Assembly (NCBI RefSeq): GCF_000003605.2
Contig: NW_003128868.1
Location: 301,921 to 324,718, forward strand
Source: Saccoglossus kowalevskii
Taxonomy: Eukaryota; Hemichordata; Enteropneusta; Harrimaniidae
DNA length: 22,798 nt
Direction: 5' to 3'
Below, piece after piece: positions 1-11,085 of this stretch. Position 1 is the first letter of the stretch; every line of letters begins with the position of its first letter. The notes under the pieces were generated by a model that saw only the letters and a list, made by a program, of their open reading frames with translations, ran no database searches and was not told the origin of the DNA. The translations under genes and the position numbers were made by a program.

Positions 1-554
1 TCAGTTGTACGTTTCATACCAGTATTTAGCTTATCCCTATTGCTCTAACCTTGTCTTGTTTTTACTGCAACCGGGCGCTACTTATACAACCAAAAAGTGA
101 CTGCATTAAACACAGTCAAGATAAGGAGTTCACTTTTCGGACAACTTCTAAGTACATATAATATTTCAGCGACGGCATTGCCACGTTTCAAACCACATAC
201 CTTCCGATGAACTATATCGTAGTCCGCTTGCTGTATGATCTAAAGAGTTACTTGACAAGAGACAACAAGACATAGGTCTGCTGTCGCGTGTACACGATAA
301 TCGATATGGTGGTTGAAACTCACTACTGACGACGAGGTGAAAAGTGAAGATTCAAGGTTACCACGTAAACACAGATGGTTTATATAATTCAACAACGGGC
401 CAAACATCAGTACTCGTTCAGATCGATTATAATGTACAAGCAACACCTGACACATGATTGTATCATCGCAACTATGTCTTGTTTTACCTGTATCAAGTAC
501 ACAGTCAGCTGCACACGCACACCTAATTACACGAAGAACCTAGAAAACTTTCCT
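1..554. other. Intergenic, no gene seen
   Basis: I see no coding signal. The open frames here are short, lack any recognisable motif and run over one another on both strands. It is ordinary AT-rich sequence leading up to the foldback repeat that starts at 555. Confidence 0.5.
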
Positions 555-646
555 GGGGTATTTGAAACTAAAAATTGGCATTCCCGCTCAGCAGCCAATC
601 AGCGACGGCCTTACACTTAGATGACAATTTCGGTTTCAAATACCCC
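555..646. repeat. Foldback repeat (short palindromic MITE candidate)
   Basis: The ends are perfect 14-base inverted copies: GGGGTATTTGAAAC at 555-568 and GTTTCAAATACCCC at 633-646. The match continues inward imperfectly for about 12 more bases (left reads AAAATTGGCAT, the complement of the right reads GAAATTGTCAT). The spacer is about 40 bases and holds CAGCCAATCAGCG. No target-site duplication is obvious, so the family is open. hAT-like ends often start CAGGGGT, which is only weakly similar. Confidence 0.55.
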
Positions 647-1646
647 GGCCGAATGTTGTTATCGGTTGGCTTAATATAACCCCAACAGACCGTATTTTTG
701 TGAAAGATTGGTATTTTCGTCCTGATTTGTAGGAATTAGAAAAACGCGTTTTACAACTTGTCTCATCTTTAGTTCGCATAGTAAGGTGACTATAAAAGCT
801 CTATGGTCGTGCCTAAATCAAGACTTGGTTTAGAATAATCAGGATACGGGTTGGTTTTGGCTTGCTTGTCGAACAAATGTCATGGGATCAGCACTTATGT
901 TCCTCCTAACTCCCACCTGCCATGATTTGAAGTGATACGATTAAATCCAATTTCCCAATCTGTATAGACTTTCAAATGAATATTCATTATGCATAATGTG
1001 GATGATTATAGCGTAGTGATAAAGTTGTTAATTATGTTATACTGTATTTTAATCCGTGCCATATCTCTATGTGCAATGATTTTTCTATTGTATTAAGCAT
1101 TGGGGACAGCATGTTGCCCTCAAAACTTTTACCCCAACGATTTTTAATCCCACTACAACAGTATTCCCCCACTCATCAAATTACTCCCACTCCTAAAATA
1201 AATGTTTGTGTGGTAATTTGTTGCTACTAGGGTATCTATTATCCGGTATAAACTTAGTAAATTGGCGATCTGGATATTTATAAATAATCTATGTGGTTTA
1301 GTCAACATGATCCTACGTCTCTCTTAAAAGAAGGCCAATATATTTTGAAATATGCACTCCATTACTCGGCCAGTTTATATTTTGAATACTATTATATGCC
1401 AACATGTACAAAATAATGGTCCTCATAGAGCGTGTACAATCTGTAAATATACTAGTACATTTTCGTTATAAGACATCGATGTCAGACATTCCACTACTAG
1501 CTTCACGTTCGGGTAAATAAAACCTCAAATAGCCTCCCGAGCGCTTACTCATTGCCCAAATTATACTGAACACCTAATCCCGATCGAACTCAGTCTCAGG
1601 TCATATGTGGGTCATTCGTTTATTCATTTCCGAACATGATTACAAT
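647..1646. other. Intergenic, nothing recognised
   Basis: About 1 kb with stops in all frames. I found no gene, no RNA gene and no clear repeat. Confidence 0.5.
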
Positions 1647-1659
1647 ATTAATATATATA

Positions 1660-1713
<54 letters not shown>

Positions 1714-1720
1714 AATATAT
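1647..1720. repeat. AT dinucleotide microsatellite
   Basis: An almost pure AT run at 1663-1710, preceded by ATTAATATATATATTAATAT-type sequence and followed by TTAAATATAT. It is a simple sequence repeat, prone to slippage and to length error in assembly. Confidence 0.95.
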
Positions 1721-2730
1721 GACTTTACCTTTACAATCGTGGTTGCATTTTGAGATCAAATCAGAATAACTTACATCGATGTGAACATTTCTTGCACTGT
1801 TGTACTTATAAACTGTGTCTATCCAAAATACATCAGTGGAAATAAGAAAAATGCTTCCAAAACATTAAGTTCTCTTGTGAATGTTTCACATTCCTTTCAG
1901 ACATCAACAACAAACAAATACAACCACAGAATCATATCCGTACTACTGTGAAATATAGTGAAATATGGACAGACCCGCAAATAAGCAAGACGCGAGAATT
2001 GAACCACCACATGATAGGGTCTAACTCACAATCAACACGAATGGTATTGATATACAGTATTTAGAACTATTATTTTGTATTTAGTGTTAGCTCATCAATA
2101 TTTATTTGATGGTGATGACCACTGTGCGAATTTAGTGTATGTCATACACCTGTCACACATGCAATATACAATGGAGGTCCAATCTCTGATATACACGTCA
2201 ACACATAGATGGCTATGGTTTTAAATTTATAACTTAGACCAGGTATATTCAAAGAAACACCCGGAAGGACGCGGATATGAATTCATAACATAGGATAGGC
2301 ATTGTTATACAAAGAAATTCATACATGACTAAGGTTTAATAATTTACAATATTAATAAAGTGGTGTTAGACAATGAAACGCATCGATGGCCGTGGTTTTA
2401 ATTTGCAGTGATATGCAATTGTTAGAGATGAAATCAATGAAAGAACTAAACAAGGCGCCTGCTCTATAAGGATAACATGTCCTCTTTTAGTGCACAATAT
2501 CTTAGAACCCGAATAACTTAGAATAAGTGTTTTTTGTTTAAGTCCAAACCTCGCATTCAAGAAAATCTGTCTCAAATAAAAATAATAACGCATTCGTCAC
2601 ATATCTATTGAATCATTTATTATTTAATTCATTCTAATAAATTCTACTTATCATCCTACACCGCAAAAGCATGCATAACGTACTAGTTGTATACGATCTG
2701 TAAAAAAAAAGAGAAAATATATTATCACGC

Positions 2731-2733
<3 letters not shown>
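1721..2733. other. Intergenic, weak internal repeat only
   Basis: No gene recognised. Two stretches about 178 bases apart resemble one another: ATAGATGGCTATGGTTTTAA near 2205 and ATCGATGGCCGTGGTTTTAA near 2381. This could be an old degenerate duplication. A TTTATT near 2617 would read AATAAA on the minus strand and is a distant poly(A) candidate for the gene ending at 3165. Confidence 0.4.

Positions 2734-2804
<71 letters not shown>
2734..2804. repeat. TA dinucleotide microsatellite
   Basis: About 35 uninterrupted TA units. With the array near 1.68 kb it is the second long TA tract downstream of the LamG gene. Tracts of this kind can extrude as cruciforms and are often collapsed in assemblies. 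Confidence 0.95.
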
Positions 2805-2807
<3 letters not shown>

Positions 2808-2944
2808 GCAAAATGTTATGTTGTGTTCTTAATATCTAATCAACACGTGATTCAATAACAATAATTGTTGTCCTCTCGCGTAGTTCCATTGCATATGTAT
2901 CTATAATCACAAATATTCTACATGTACATCCATATGCGATATAT

Positions 2945-3109
2945 TTAAAGCGGGAGGGTCGTCACCTGCGCACGCGCGGTAATTGAGGCCCAAGTGGCGA
3001 TAACAACACATGCTAAAACGCAAAGGCTCATGGGTAGACACTTGTTTGTAAACAATGAAACGCTGTGGCCATCTGACGCATGCGCAGGTGACGACTTCCC
3101 CCGCTTTAA
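2945..3109. mobile_element. TTAA-flanked MITE, copy 1
   Basis: The 157-base element (2949-3105) is bounded by TTAA at 2945-2948 and 3106-3109. Its terminal inverted repeats are about 30 bases: the left begins AGCGGGAGGGTCGTCACCTG and the complement of the right begins AGCGGGGGAAGTCGTCACCT. The interior has no coding capacity. A second copy lies at 18846-19016 in the opposite orientation and aligns over the whole length, which marks this as a mobile family rather than a chance palindrome. TTAA target duplication is typical of piggyBac, but the end is not the usual CCC start of piggyBac. Because the end is itself palindromic (TTTAAA), a TA target cannot be excluded. It lies 56 bases downstream of the LamG stop codon, probably inside the 3' UTR. 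Confidence 0.85.
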
Positions 3110-3164
3110 AAGTTGGCAAAATATATTCGCAAAAAAAAAAAACAATACGTGTTACCTTTAGATA

Positions 3165-6100
3165 CTAAGATGGTGGAGCGTTTGGACAGCCGCCGTCTGG
3201 TTGAGCGCTCTTAATTTCAAACAAGTTGAGTGCATGGTCGTAGATCTGGAGGCACTTAAAATACCCTTTGTAAGCATTGCCTGCAGGGTCACTGCCAATT
3301 ACTGCCTTCACACCGGTATCTAAATTCATGGTACCAAAGTCTTCGGAAACAGCCTCTACCTGGTCTATGTAGAATTTTGCGTTTCCAGATTGGTAATCGT
3401 AAGTGAACGCGATGTCATGCCATTCCACGGGTTGAATAGACTTCTGCTTGCTATCCAAGTTTACTTCCATGTCACTATCTCTGTCTTTAAGTGTGATTAG
3501 AAGACTGCTGAAGCGATTGCGATAAATACGTACTGCTAGGGTATCGTCCGCCGCCAGGAAGGAGAACACCATACCACGGTTTGATCTGCCGAACTTCACA
3601 CGAGCCAGTATACTGATGGAGTACTCAGCGTTGATTGTGTTGGGAATCTCCATGTAACCATTCACAAAATAGTAAGCCCCGCTTCCATCGTCTTCGGTTG
3701 CGTCGTATGAGATGCCGTTGTCGGGTACATCAATATCGTTACCGTTACCCGATTTATCGATTGCGTCGCCCATTAGTGGCCATAAACCAACCAGTCCTTC
3801 AGGAGCAGGGATCACTTCAGAGAGGGAAACAAACGATAATCATAATTAATAGGCAGTTTTCAGCAGCCAACTGGATTGTCCTCTGCATATACTAGAACAG
3901 TAAATATACTGCATATTTATCTTACCTTCTGGTGCCTCTGTTACATCTGGTGGTAGCTCCCCACCCCCTGAAGAAACACATGCAAAATATTAGTTCAATA
4001 CTTTGGAAGAAGAAAAACTTCCTCCAAATCTATGGCACATTAGCAACTCAGAGGATGAAATATATTGACCACCCAAAAAAAATACTTTCAAATTGTCAAC
4101 CCTGATTAAACAAATCAGCTATGAAATAGAACACACTCATTGTCAGCAAATGTACATTTCACGTCAATGTCATGGTATCGTTAAAAATATACCAGGCCAT
4201 ATATAGTCTGCAAGCTTGTGTATCTAAATCGAGACCCATATTCTAGTGTATAATCTTAAAAAAAAAACAGTTTAGCCAAAACCACTTGTTGCCTTTTTTT
4301 CATTTTCAAGGGAATGTGTTCTGACTGTTTCTGTAATTCGCAGTGGTGGCGCCATTCAACATATGCTTCACTTAGCTGTGTTTCTGCTACCATCTTAGAC
4401 ACAGCTAAGAACAAACAAACATATTTCAGTTTGTTTTTACAATTTCAAGAGAACACAAGATGCGAGAAACTGAATGTAGCGCAAAAAAATATATACTTAT
4501 GACACAAAACTAATAAGTGGTAATAAGAGGTAAAGATTTGGCAATCCTATTGTTATTGTTGCGCAAAGTTTGAAAAATTACACAGAAAAAAACTTGAAAA
4601 ACAGGAGTACAATGCCATTGATAGAGTGATAGAGCTAAAATAAAATTGAAACAGATGAAAAGTAGTATACAAATGGTGCAAACTTTGTAGTCAAAGGAAA
4701 TGATCGAAATCTGTTTGTGTTGATAAATATTAATTTCCCCACAGTCCAGTGCGCTCTACTAATAGAAATCACAATATTTAGGGCGCGACTTTTGCCGCCG
4801 GTGACTCCTTCGATACCTTCATGCGTAGCGCGACGACTACCGCCCTTTAACCAATCAAAAGGACATTATTGTACATCTCGTATGTATATGACTGACAGAC
4901 TGATTGATCAAACCAATGACACTCAAAACCTTCATAATGGTGGCCATTCTTATGACAGACAGAATAAACCCAAGCCTTGAATACATAATTTATCTTTTGG
5001 AATTATAACTGTGGAAATCAATATATCGCTTGAAATTCAAAATGATCGACTTTAGGATTGCTGGGAAAAAATGGCAACAAGTGATTTTGAGTTAAATAGA
5101 TCAAAATTTATGTTAACAGAAATGTTCTAAGAATTATTCAAAAATACATATGACGTTCACAACCTAACAGAGTAACACCACTACTAGATGTAAACCTCAT
5201 ACATACGAAAACGATATGAAAAAGTAATTGTTCAAGAGTACATACAAAACAAGGATGCTATTTATGTCAAAAACGGTGTGAGTACGCCGTCTAATGAAAT
5301 AGATCAGTGTGTTAGTTTACGGCAGTGGCAGATAACACGTACAATCAAATAAACCGTCCAATCAACTGACATATATTAATATTCAAACTAATTGCCAATG
5401 ACGTAACGCGTATTCGATGAGTCTCTTCAATCGATTTACCCGGCAACTAGGTTTGAGCGTATTCTACTACCGGGTGGGATCATATTGGTGGTCGGCTTAG
5501 ACTTGTCGGACCTCACATGATAGATAAACCGGCCGATTCGAAATTTGCTTCACAATGAGTAATTTGTATTTTGTTTAAATCAGATATACTAGACTTCTCA
5601 GCTTCATGATTTATCAAACCTAAACTAAGGCACATATAAACACATATATTGTGACATGATTCTCAAAAGACTCTTATTGTGACATTATTAAATCATGTTA
5701 CCCTGATTGAACATATGTTATATTAAATAAGAAATATATATAAATACTTACCATTCTCCTCCGGTTCTATTACTTCAATGGTCAGAAGCAACGAAGAGAA
5801 GACAAACCAACATCAAAGAGCAGTGCAAATAACGAACAAATGCAAACAACTATTAAAATGATTATAGGTTTTAAATATTGAACTCTTATTTATTGTACAA
5901 TATTTAACTGTTTTCTTAGTATGAACGAAGCAGCATTTCGTGGAAGTGTAATCTCGAAAATCATATTTAAAAGAATGTAAATATAACGTTAGGCTTACCG
6001 ACGTCCGTTCCGTCGCCGGTTGAATCGTAATCGCAGCCGTCCGGGGCAGCGATTTCCGGCAAACCAGATTGCTGTCCATCGAACGTGTTGATATCATCTG

Positions 6101-6548
6101 AAATAATTAAATGTAAATGGTGTGCGTCTATATATTGTATAGAGCGTTCTAATATGGGATGGCATTCAAGATGAGAGTGGTTTACTGCCGGGACCACATA
6201 TATATATTAAATAATTTAATGAAATTAAACAAAAAAATGTTATTGAATTGTTGGCCTGACATGGTGTTGGATGTACGCAACCTGAGGATCTATCCACGCG
6301 GCCAGGAGTTCAACAAAATGGATGTAAGATCATTACTTACCGGTGCCTGATAAGCAGTCCTCGGTACCGGCGCATGCTTTCAAAGCAGCGATGTGTTGCT
6401 TGAGAATTGAGATATCATTCACCTGATACTTAACATACTTCGATAAGTGGTACAGAGCGCATTTAACAGCAGGGTCGTCCGTCAGCGACATTCCACATAG
6501 CACGGGTGTGACCACAAAGACAACGAGTACGGTGATTCTAGATAACAT
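3165..6548 (-). CDS. Secreted protein with C-terminal LamG-like (Laminin_G_3) domain, five exons
   Basis: My model joins 6548-6341, 6097-5999, 5772-5752, 3967-3926 and 3814-3165 (1020 nt, 339 residues). Every junction is GT-AG and phase 1. I chose the ATG at 6548 because the frame extending upstream of it has only a TTG. Residues 1-18 or 19 form a signal peptide (MLSRITVLVVFVVTPVLC). Residues 20-69 are a mainly helical segment with C30, C59 and C65 that I do not recognise. Residues 70-130 are an acidic, Pro/Gly-rich linker with C91. Residues 131-328 form a LamG jelly roll: GLVGLWPL at the start, WHDIAFTYDY at 255-264, FYIDQVEAV, then GYFKCLQIYDHAL at 307-319. C311 and C333 probably pair. Such domains bind glycans or proteins outside the cell, but no ligand can be read here. 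Confidence is high for the domain and good for the exons; exon 3 (21 nt) is the least certain. Confidence 0.85.
4371..4436. repeat. Two adjacent hairpins in LamG intron 4
   Basis: The first has perfect 10-base arms, CTTAGCTGTG (4371-4380) and CACAGCTAAG (4400-4409). The second has 8-base arms, AAACAAAC (4413-4420) and GTTTGTTT (4429-4436). They lie in the large intron between exons 3 and 4. They may be a remnant of a small repeat or nothing functional. Confidence 0.4.
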
Positions 6549-8690
6549 TTTAAGCTTAAAAAAAGACAAAACAAAAGTTAAGAAATTGTATTTTGTGATT
6601 CAGACTCGTAATTAAAGGTAGTAGAGGCATACCCTATGTCTCGCAATGTCAATTTCGTCAATATAAAAAACAAAAAAAAATATACGGAAAAGTTTTTTGG
6701 TTGAGTGTTTCACAGGTGACAGCTCGAAAATTGAAGGTAAAGAACGCATCGCATGCGCTGTCGACTTAATACGCTCCCGCAAACTTCACCTTACTTTTCG
6801 TCAAAAAAATAAATGTTATCTACTGTAGTGTCTCCGTCGAAATAAAAATCATCCGGATGATGACGGTATTTTGTTTAGAAAATATCGATATGTGGTTAAA
6901 TTAATTAATTAAAGTGAAATCGACATTAATAATTATATTAATATATAGAATATTTGTTCAATTTGGTAAAATTTTTCGTGAGTGTGTTTGTTCTCACATC
7001 GACGTTGATTTAATAATAAATACATTTATATTGGGCGTTCCAATATTGCCATCCGTGCAAACATAGTAATATTGATCTCCGTTATTCTTCATCACCTTAC
7101 ACCTGTTGATTTCCCGAGGCATAAATAAAAATATTATATACATATACGGTTGTATTTAGCAACATGTACTACTTCCGTAAATGTTACGCACAATCTGAAA
7201 CTTAAAATATGTCCTAGACAAATAATACACATGATGTCTTTAAAAGTTCAAAGACGCATAACGCTGTCTCGCCATAATTTCATTAGCTAATAAGGAATCA
7301 TTCTAGTTATGAAAATTAATTTCAAAAATATTTCAAAAATGAAAATTTTCCATGACATTTTCCTTTTTCTTGAAAACCCATAATGACAAAACCACGAATA
7401 AGATAATAACGTTAGCTATACTATTTAATTCCACCCGCACGCTCTTTAAAAACACACGTGCGTCATGTGTACGAACAGCATGAGCCTGAGTGATCTTGAT
7501 AGTATGTTCTGTAATAAAAAAGCTCTTGTTTTTCTCATCTTCTCCTTGATTGATTTCAGCGTAACCCTAATCTTCATTATTAGCTAAATCACATTGTCAT
7601 GTATTTGACGTCATTCGGTGATCTCCGCGTCACGATGTAATGGAAGGCCTGTCTGATCCATGTTTGGCATTAGTAATTACTTCAAATATCATTTTAACAA
7701 GCGACACTGTGTAAACCGGTAATATGACTATAATTACTAATTAATTCTCCAAATAATTGGAATTTTCCGTAATCGATATTTTTTTATCAATTACAGAATG
7801 GTTGCATGCACCTGGCGGAGACATTAGAATCACACGTACATCGTCATGGTGATATGAATATTTTTGCAATATCATGTCATAATTAAATATATTCGTACAA
7901 TCATACATAACACGTTCGTATCATATTCGCACTCTTCCACTGTTCGTAACAGTCAGAAATTTGATACGGTACTAGTGTGTAGTCTTAACCATGGTATTCG
8001 CGAGATATGCGCCTTGCCATTCCCCGAACGTCGCCGAGCAGTTCCGTATGTAGCGTCGGCTGTCATTGCGTTTTCAATGTTTTAGGGTGCCATCATGTCT
8101 CCAAATCACTTGTTTAACGACCAAATGACTATATTACAAAAGATTATATTTTCACTAAGATTAGTCTGAGATGTTGTTTCCTTCATCGCCATTTAGTCTT
8201 TTACTTTTTGGATTTATCGGACGACTAATATACGCATATTACCTTAACGTTGGAGCGAACATCTACCATAATTATGTACTACCCTGCTTTGTTCTTTCTC
8301 TTCTTCATAGGTCGTTTTGCTTTACGCATTCAGAGACGGTCATTTTTCCATAATTATCTTACCCGAACATATACTGATAAAAAAATGTTTGTGACAACCG
8401 AACTATTTATTAATGTCTGCGAGATAATGTTACTGGTGTTAAATGCCTCACAAGATGAACCAAAACTGGGAGGAAACAAAGTAGTGTTTACGTATAATAA
8501 TTGAGAGATAAACATAAACCACTAATTTCATAAGCTACGTGGTTCATGAGAACCATGACTACTAGGTTTTGTATGTGTATATTTACAATAATGTAGGTTA
8601 TTTGTGTTGTCCGTGATTCAGCCTGAGTATTTCCATCTAGTCAATGTGGGTTCGTGTGCACTGCAGACAATTTCGAGCTGACTATTCTAG
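6549..8690. other. Intergenic, upstream of the LamG gene
   Basis: About 2.1 kb, very AT-rich. It should hold the promoter and 5' UTR of the LamG gene, but I see no convincing TATA box on the minus strand. Overlapping open frames at 7864-8504 (plus) are short and hydrophobic, show no motif and are probably chance. A small palindrome, TGGTTCATGAGAACCA, lies near 8542. Confidence 0.4.
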
Positions 8691-8765
8691 CTAGTATGGC
8701 TGAGTGGTTAACGCGTTCGCCTGCGTTAGCGAGGCGCTACACCGAGTGTCAAGTTCCAGTTACGT
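8691..8765 (+). repeat. tRNA-like remnant, probable SINE head
   Basis: TGGCTGAGTGG at 8697-8707 fits a type II (Ser/Leu) tRNA D-arm and an internal A box. GTTAACGCG follows, then an anticodon-arm-like hairpin CGCCT/AGGCG with a 9-base loop. The B-box position (8751-8760) reads AAGTTCCAGT instead of GGTTCGANTCC. The oversized loop and weak B box argue against a working tRNA and favour a tRNA-derived SINE or tRNA pseudogene. I could not define the SINE body or tail. Confidence 0.55.
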
Positions 8766-11085
8766 GTTGTTATGTGTTATGCACGTTTGTATTTTTCACT
8801 CAAACAGATTTTCTAACATCTCCGTTCGTCTTGATTTCTGGCGAATATCGAGTATCCGCGCCTAACAGGCTAGAACACAAAGCCTAAAACCAGTTTATAC
8901 AGTTGATATATAGTAGATAATATTTGGTGATAATATATATTCAAAATACCTTGACTTTTTTAATGATGGCTTTTCTCTGGCATCTAAGGAAATGATTAAA
9001 CAACAAACATATAGGCAGAACACAATAACGTATGAACACGTACAACAACTACAAAATGAAATCACTAAAAGAGACGTATGTGAGCACTAGATAGTAAGCA
9101 TATGAAATGATTTGAATAGTTTATTTCCCTGTGTTTCTGTAGTTCCATGGCGGAATATTTAGCGTATAACACATAACAAATACGTCGTTTTAGCACCGAC
9201 GTAAATTTAACAACGGTGTTATTTTTATCGTGTGAAAATTACACTGGTGTAAATATGGCGGTTTTTACACTAGCATAAATTATGTGACCAGAGTCCGCGC
9301 TCAAAAAGAAAAATACTTGTGAATAAGCACAGTGGCATAAACGCCCTCTACCAGGAATTTGTGTAAACTCGATGACTGGATCACCAGATCTTGTCAACTC
9401 AAGGCCCCAGAGAACTATAGAGGGCTTCAACGTGAGATGACAATCCCTGTGTATCACAGAATTGTTCTGGATCAAAATGAAAGGAGAGGGGCTATAGAGC
9501 TATAGCAGCGATTCGCTCATCCATGTATAATTAAATAGTCAGGCTGTCAAGTATAGATATAATGGAATTACTATTGTTTTATTTCTCCAATTTAATATCC
9601 AGAACTTTTGCCGGTGAGTTTTCATAACACCACGAGTCCATACAACCTACTTTGTTAACCATGTCAAAATTGTACTTATCATTTAGTGTTATACCATGTA
9701 GCCGTAGATCGAGGTAATCATAAATCAGTATGGGCTTATTTTGATATGTTGACAATTTACAAGACACTGTATACCTTTTTGACAATTGGCTTCAGACAGG
9801 TCCAGGATTTTGACACCCTGGTCTCACACTGGTAATATTTTTTTACAAAGTGGATGAATACCATATATGTATTATTGACGCTGCTTTTTTTGAATTTGAA
9901 AAATACATACACGGCACGCAACGCTCAATTTTGGATCCGATTTGTTTATATTCAGAACACCATCCGAACTTTAGAGGGCGTGATACAGTTTGCGGATAAA
10001 CGGGTATTTAAACAGTGCCATCTATTGGCCGACAACTAATATTTATTATATTTAGTCGCACTTAAACAATTGCTATAAAAAAGGTGAAATAGTTGCATTA
10101 CCTGTGAAAATTAAATCATCATAAAATCCCCCCCCCCCTCACCAGCCACACAATTATACATGATATAACGTAGCATAAAACGTATACAATTTATAACGAG
10201 AAATAATTAAAATAGTTGCGTAGCTAAAATAAATACTGCAAACATTCGATACGTGGCAATCAAAATCAGCATTTTCTAAATGTTGGTTATTGATATCTGT
10301 ACATTAAATACACTACTGAGATGATGTTATATCGACACCCAATATCAAACGTTGAATTTTCACCACGACAACAATTTTTACGCGTTCCATTGCAAGGAAC
10401 TGAGGTAATCTAAATCTACAGTAGATATTATAATTTGTAATGCCCCAATCTCTCTCCGTTGTTATTAATGAACTGACATAATATACAAAACATAAGCTCG
10501 GCTGGAAACATTTATTTTATTTGGGAGTCGAATAGTGATTTCTGATGGTTCCAGGCTACAATTGAAAACACTGTCAAATAATAGCCCGCACCGACAATCA
10601 GTTGAACAAACATTACAAGAGGGAGGGCAGGGGTAGCTGGTATAGGTTACAGGAAATAAAAACGGCATTTTACGTTTTTACAGGAAATAAAATAAAAGTT
10701 CCATTTACAGATAAACAAAATTCCTCATTACATTTTTATAGTATTTTTGATAATTTGTGTTTACGAATCAAAAATGTCTACGAATTTACGTTTTTTTATT
10801 TATTTAAATTACATTTTTACGAAAATAAAAAAAAATTGATTACAGCTTACTAAAATACTCCTTACCGACCCGCTTACAAGAAAAAAGACGTCTTGAACAG
10901 TTATCATGCAGAATCGGTAAGTTGGACATTGTGTTTAAATTACCCACCCTCCCACCACCCTACTAAACAGAGCTTCACACTCTAGCCGACTGCTGCAATA
11001 AATTTTGCATGTTCCACTAAATACGGGCTAGCTAAGTAGTAAACATATCAGTCCCCCTAAGTCGGTCATAGATGAATCTAAGGGG
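8766..11085. other. Intergenic between LamG and sialyltransferase-like genes
   Basis: No gene recognised in about 2.3 kb. A palindromic motif TTACACTGGTGTAA lies near 9239. An 8-base inverted pair, GCCCTCTA (9343-9350) and TAGAGGGC (9418-9425), brackets 67 bases, and a C10 tract lies near 10129. The short open frames here carry no motif. Confidence 0.4.
10795..10804 (-). terminator. Candidate poly(A) signal for the sialyltransferase-like gene
   Basis: On the minus strand this reads AATAAATAAA, two overlapping AATAAA hexamers about 280 bases past the stop codon at 11086. Position and strand fit, but the region is AT-rich enough for chance hits and no transcript evidence exists here. Confidence 0.4.

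Noticed and set aside
2907-3145. Minus-strand frames of 66-70 codons
   Set aside because: They run across the MITE and its inverted repeats; the apparent protein is repeat sequence.
3635-3895. Plus-strand 86-codon frame
   Set aside because: It lies antisense to the LamG exon and is a shadow of its codons.
8171-8504. Overlapping hydrophobic plus-strand frames (MYYPALFFLFFIGRF and neighbours)
   Set aside because: Hydrophobicity follows from T-rich DNA, two frames overlap, and there is no motif or gene context.
9239-9475. Minus-strand 78-codon frame
   Set aside because: No domain or good start; it crosses small palindromes (GCCCTCTA/TAGAGGGC) that look like repeat debris.
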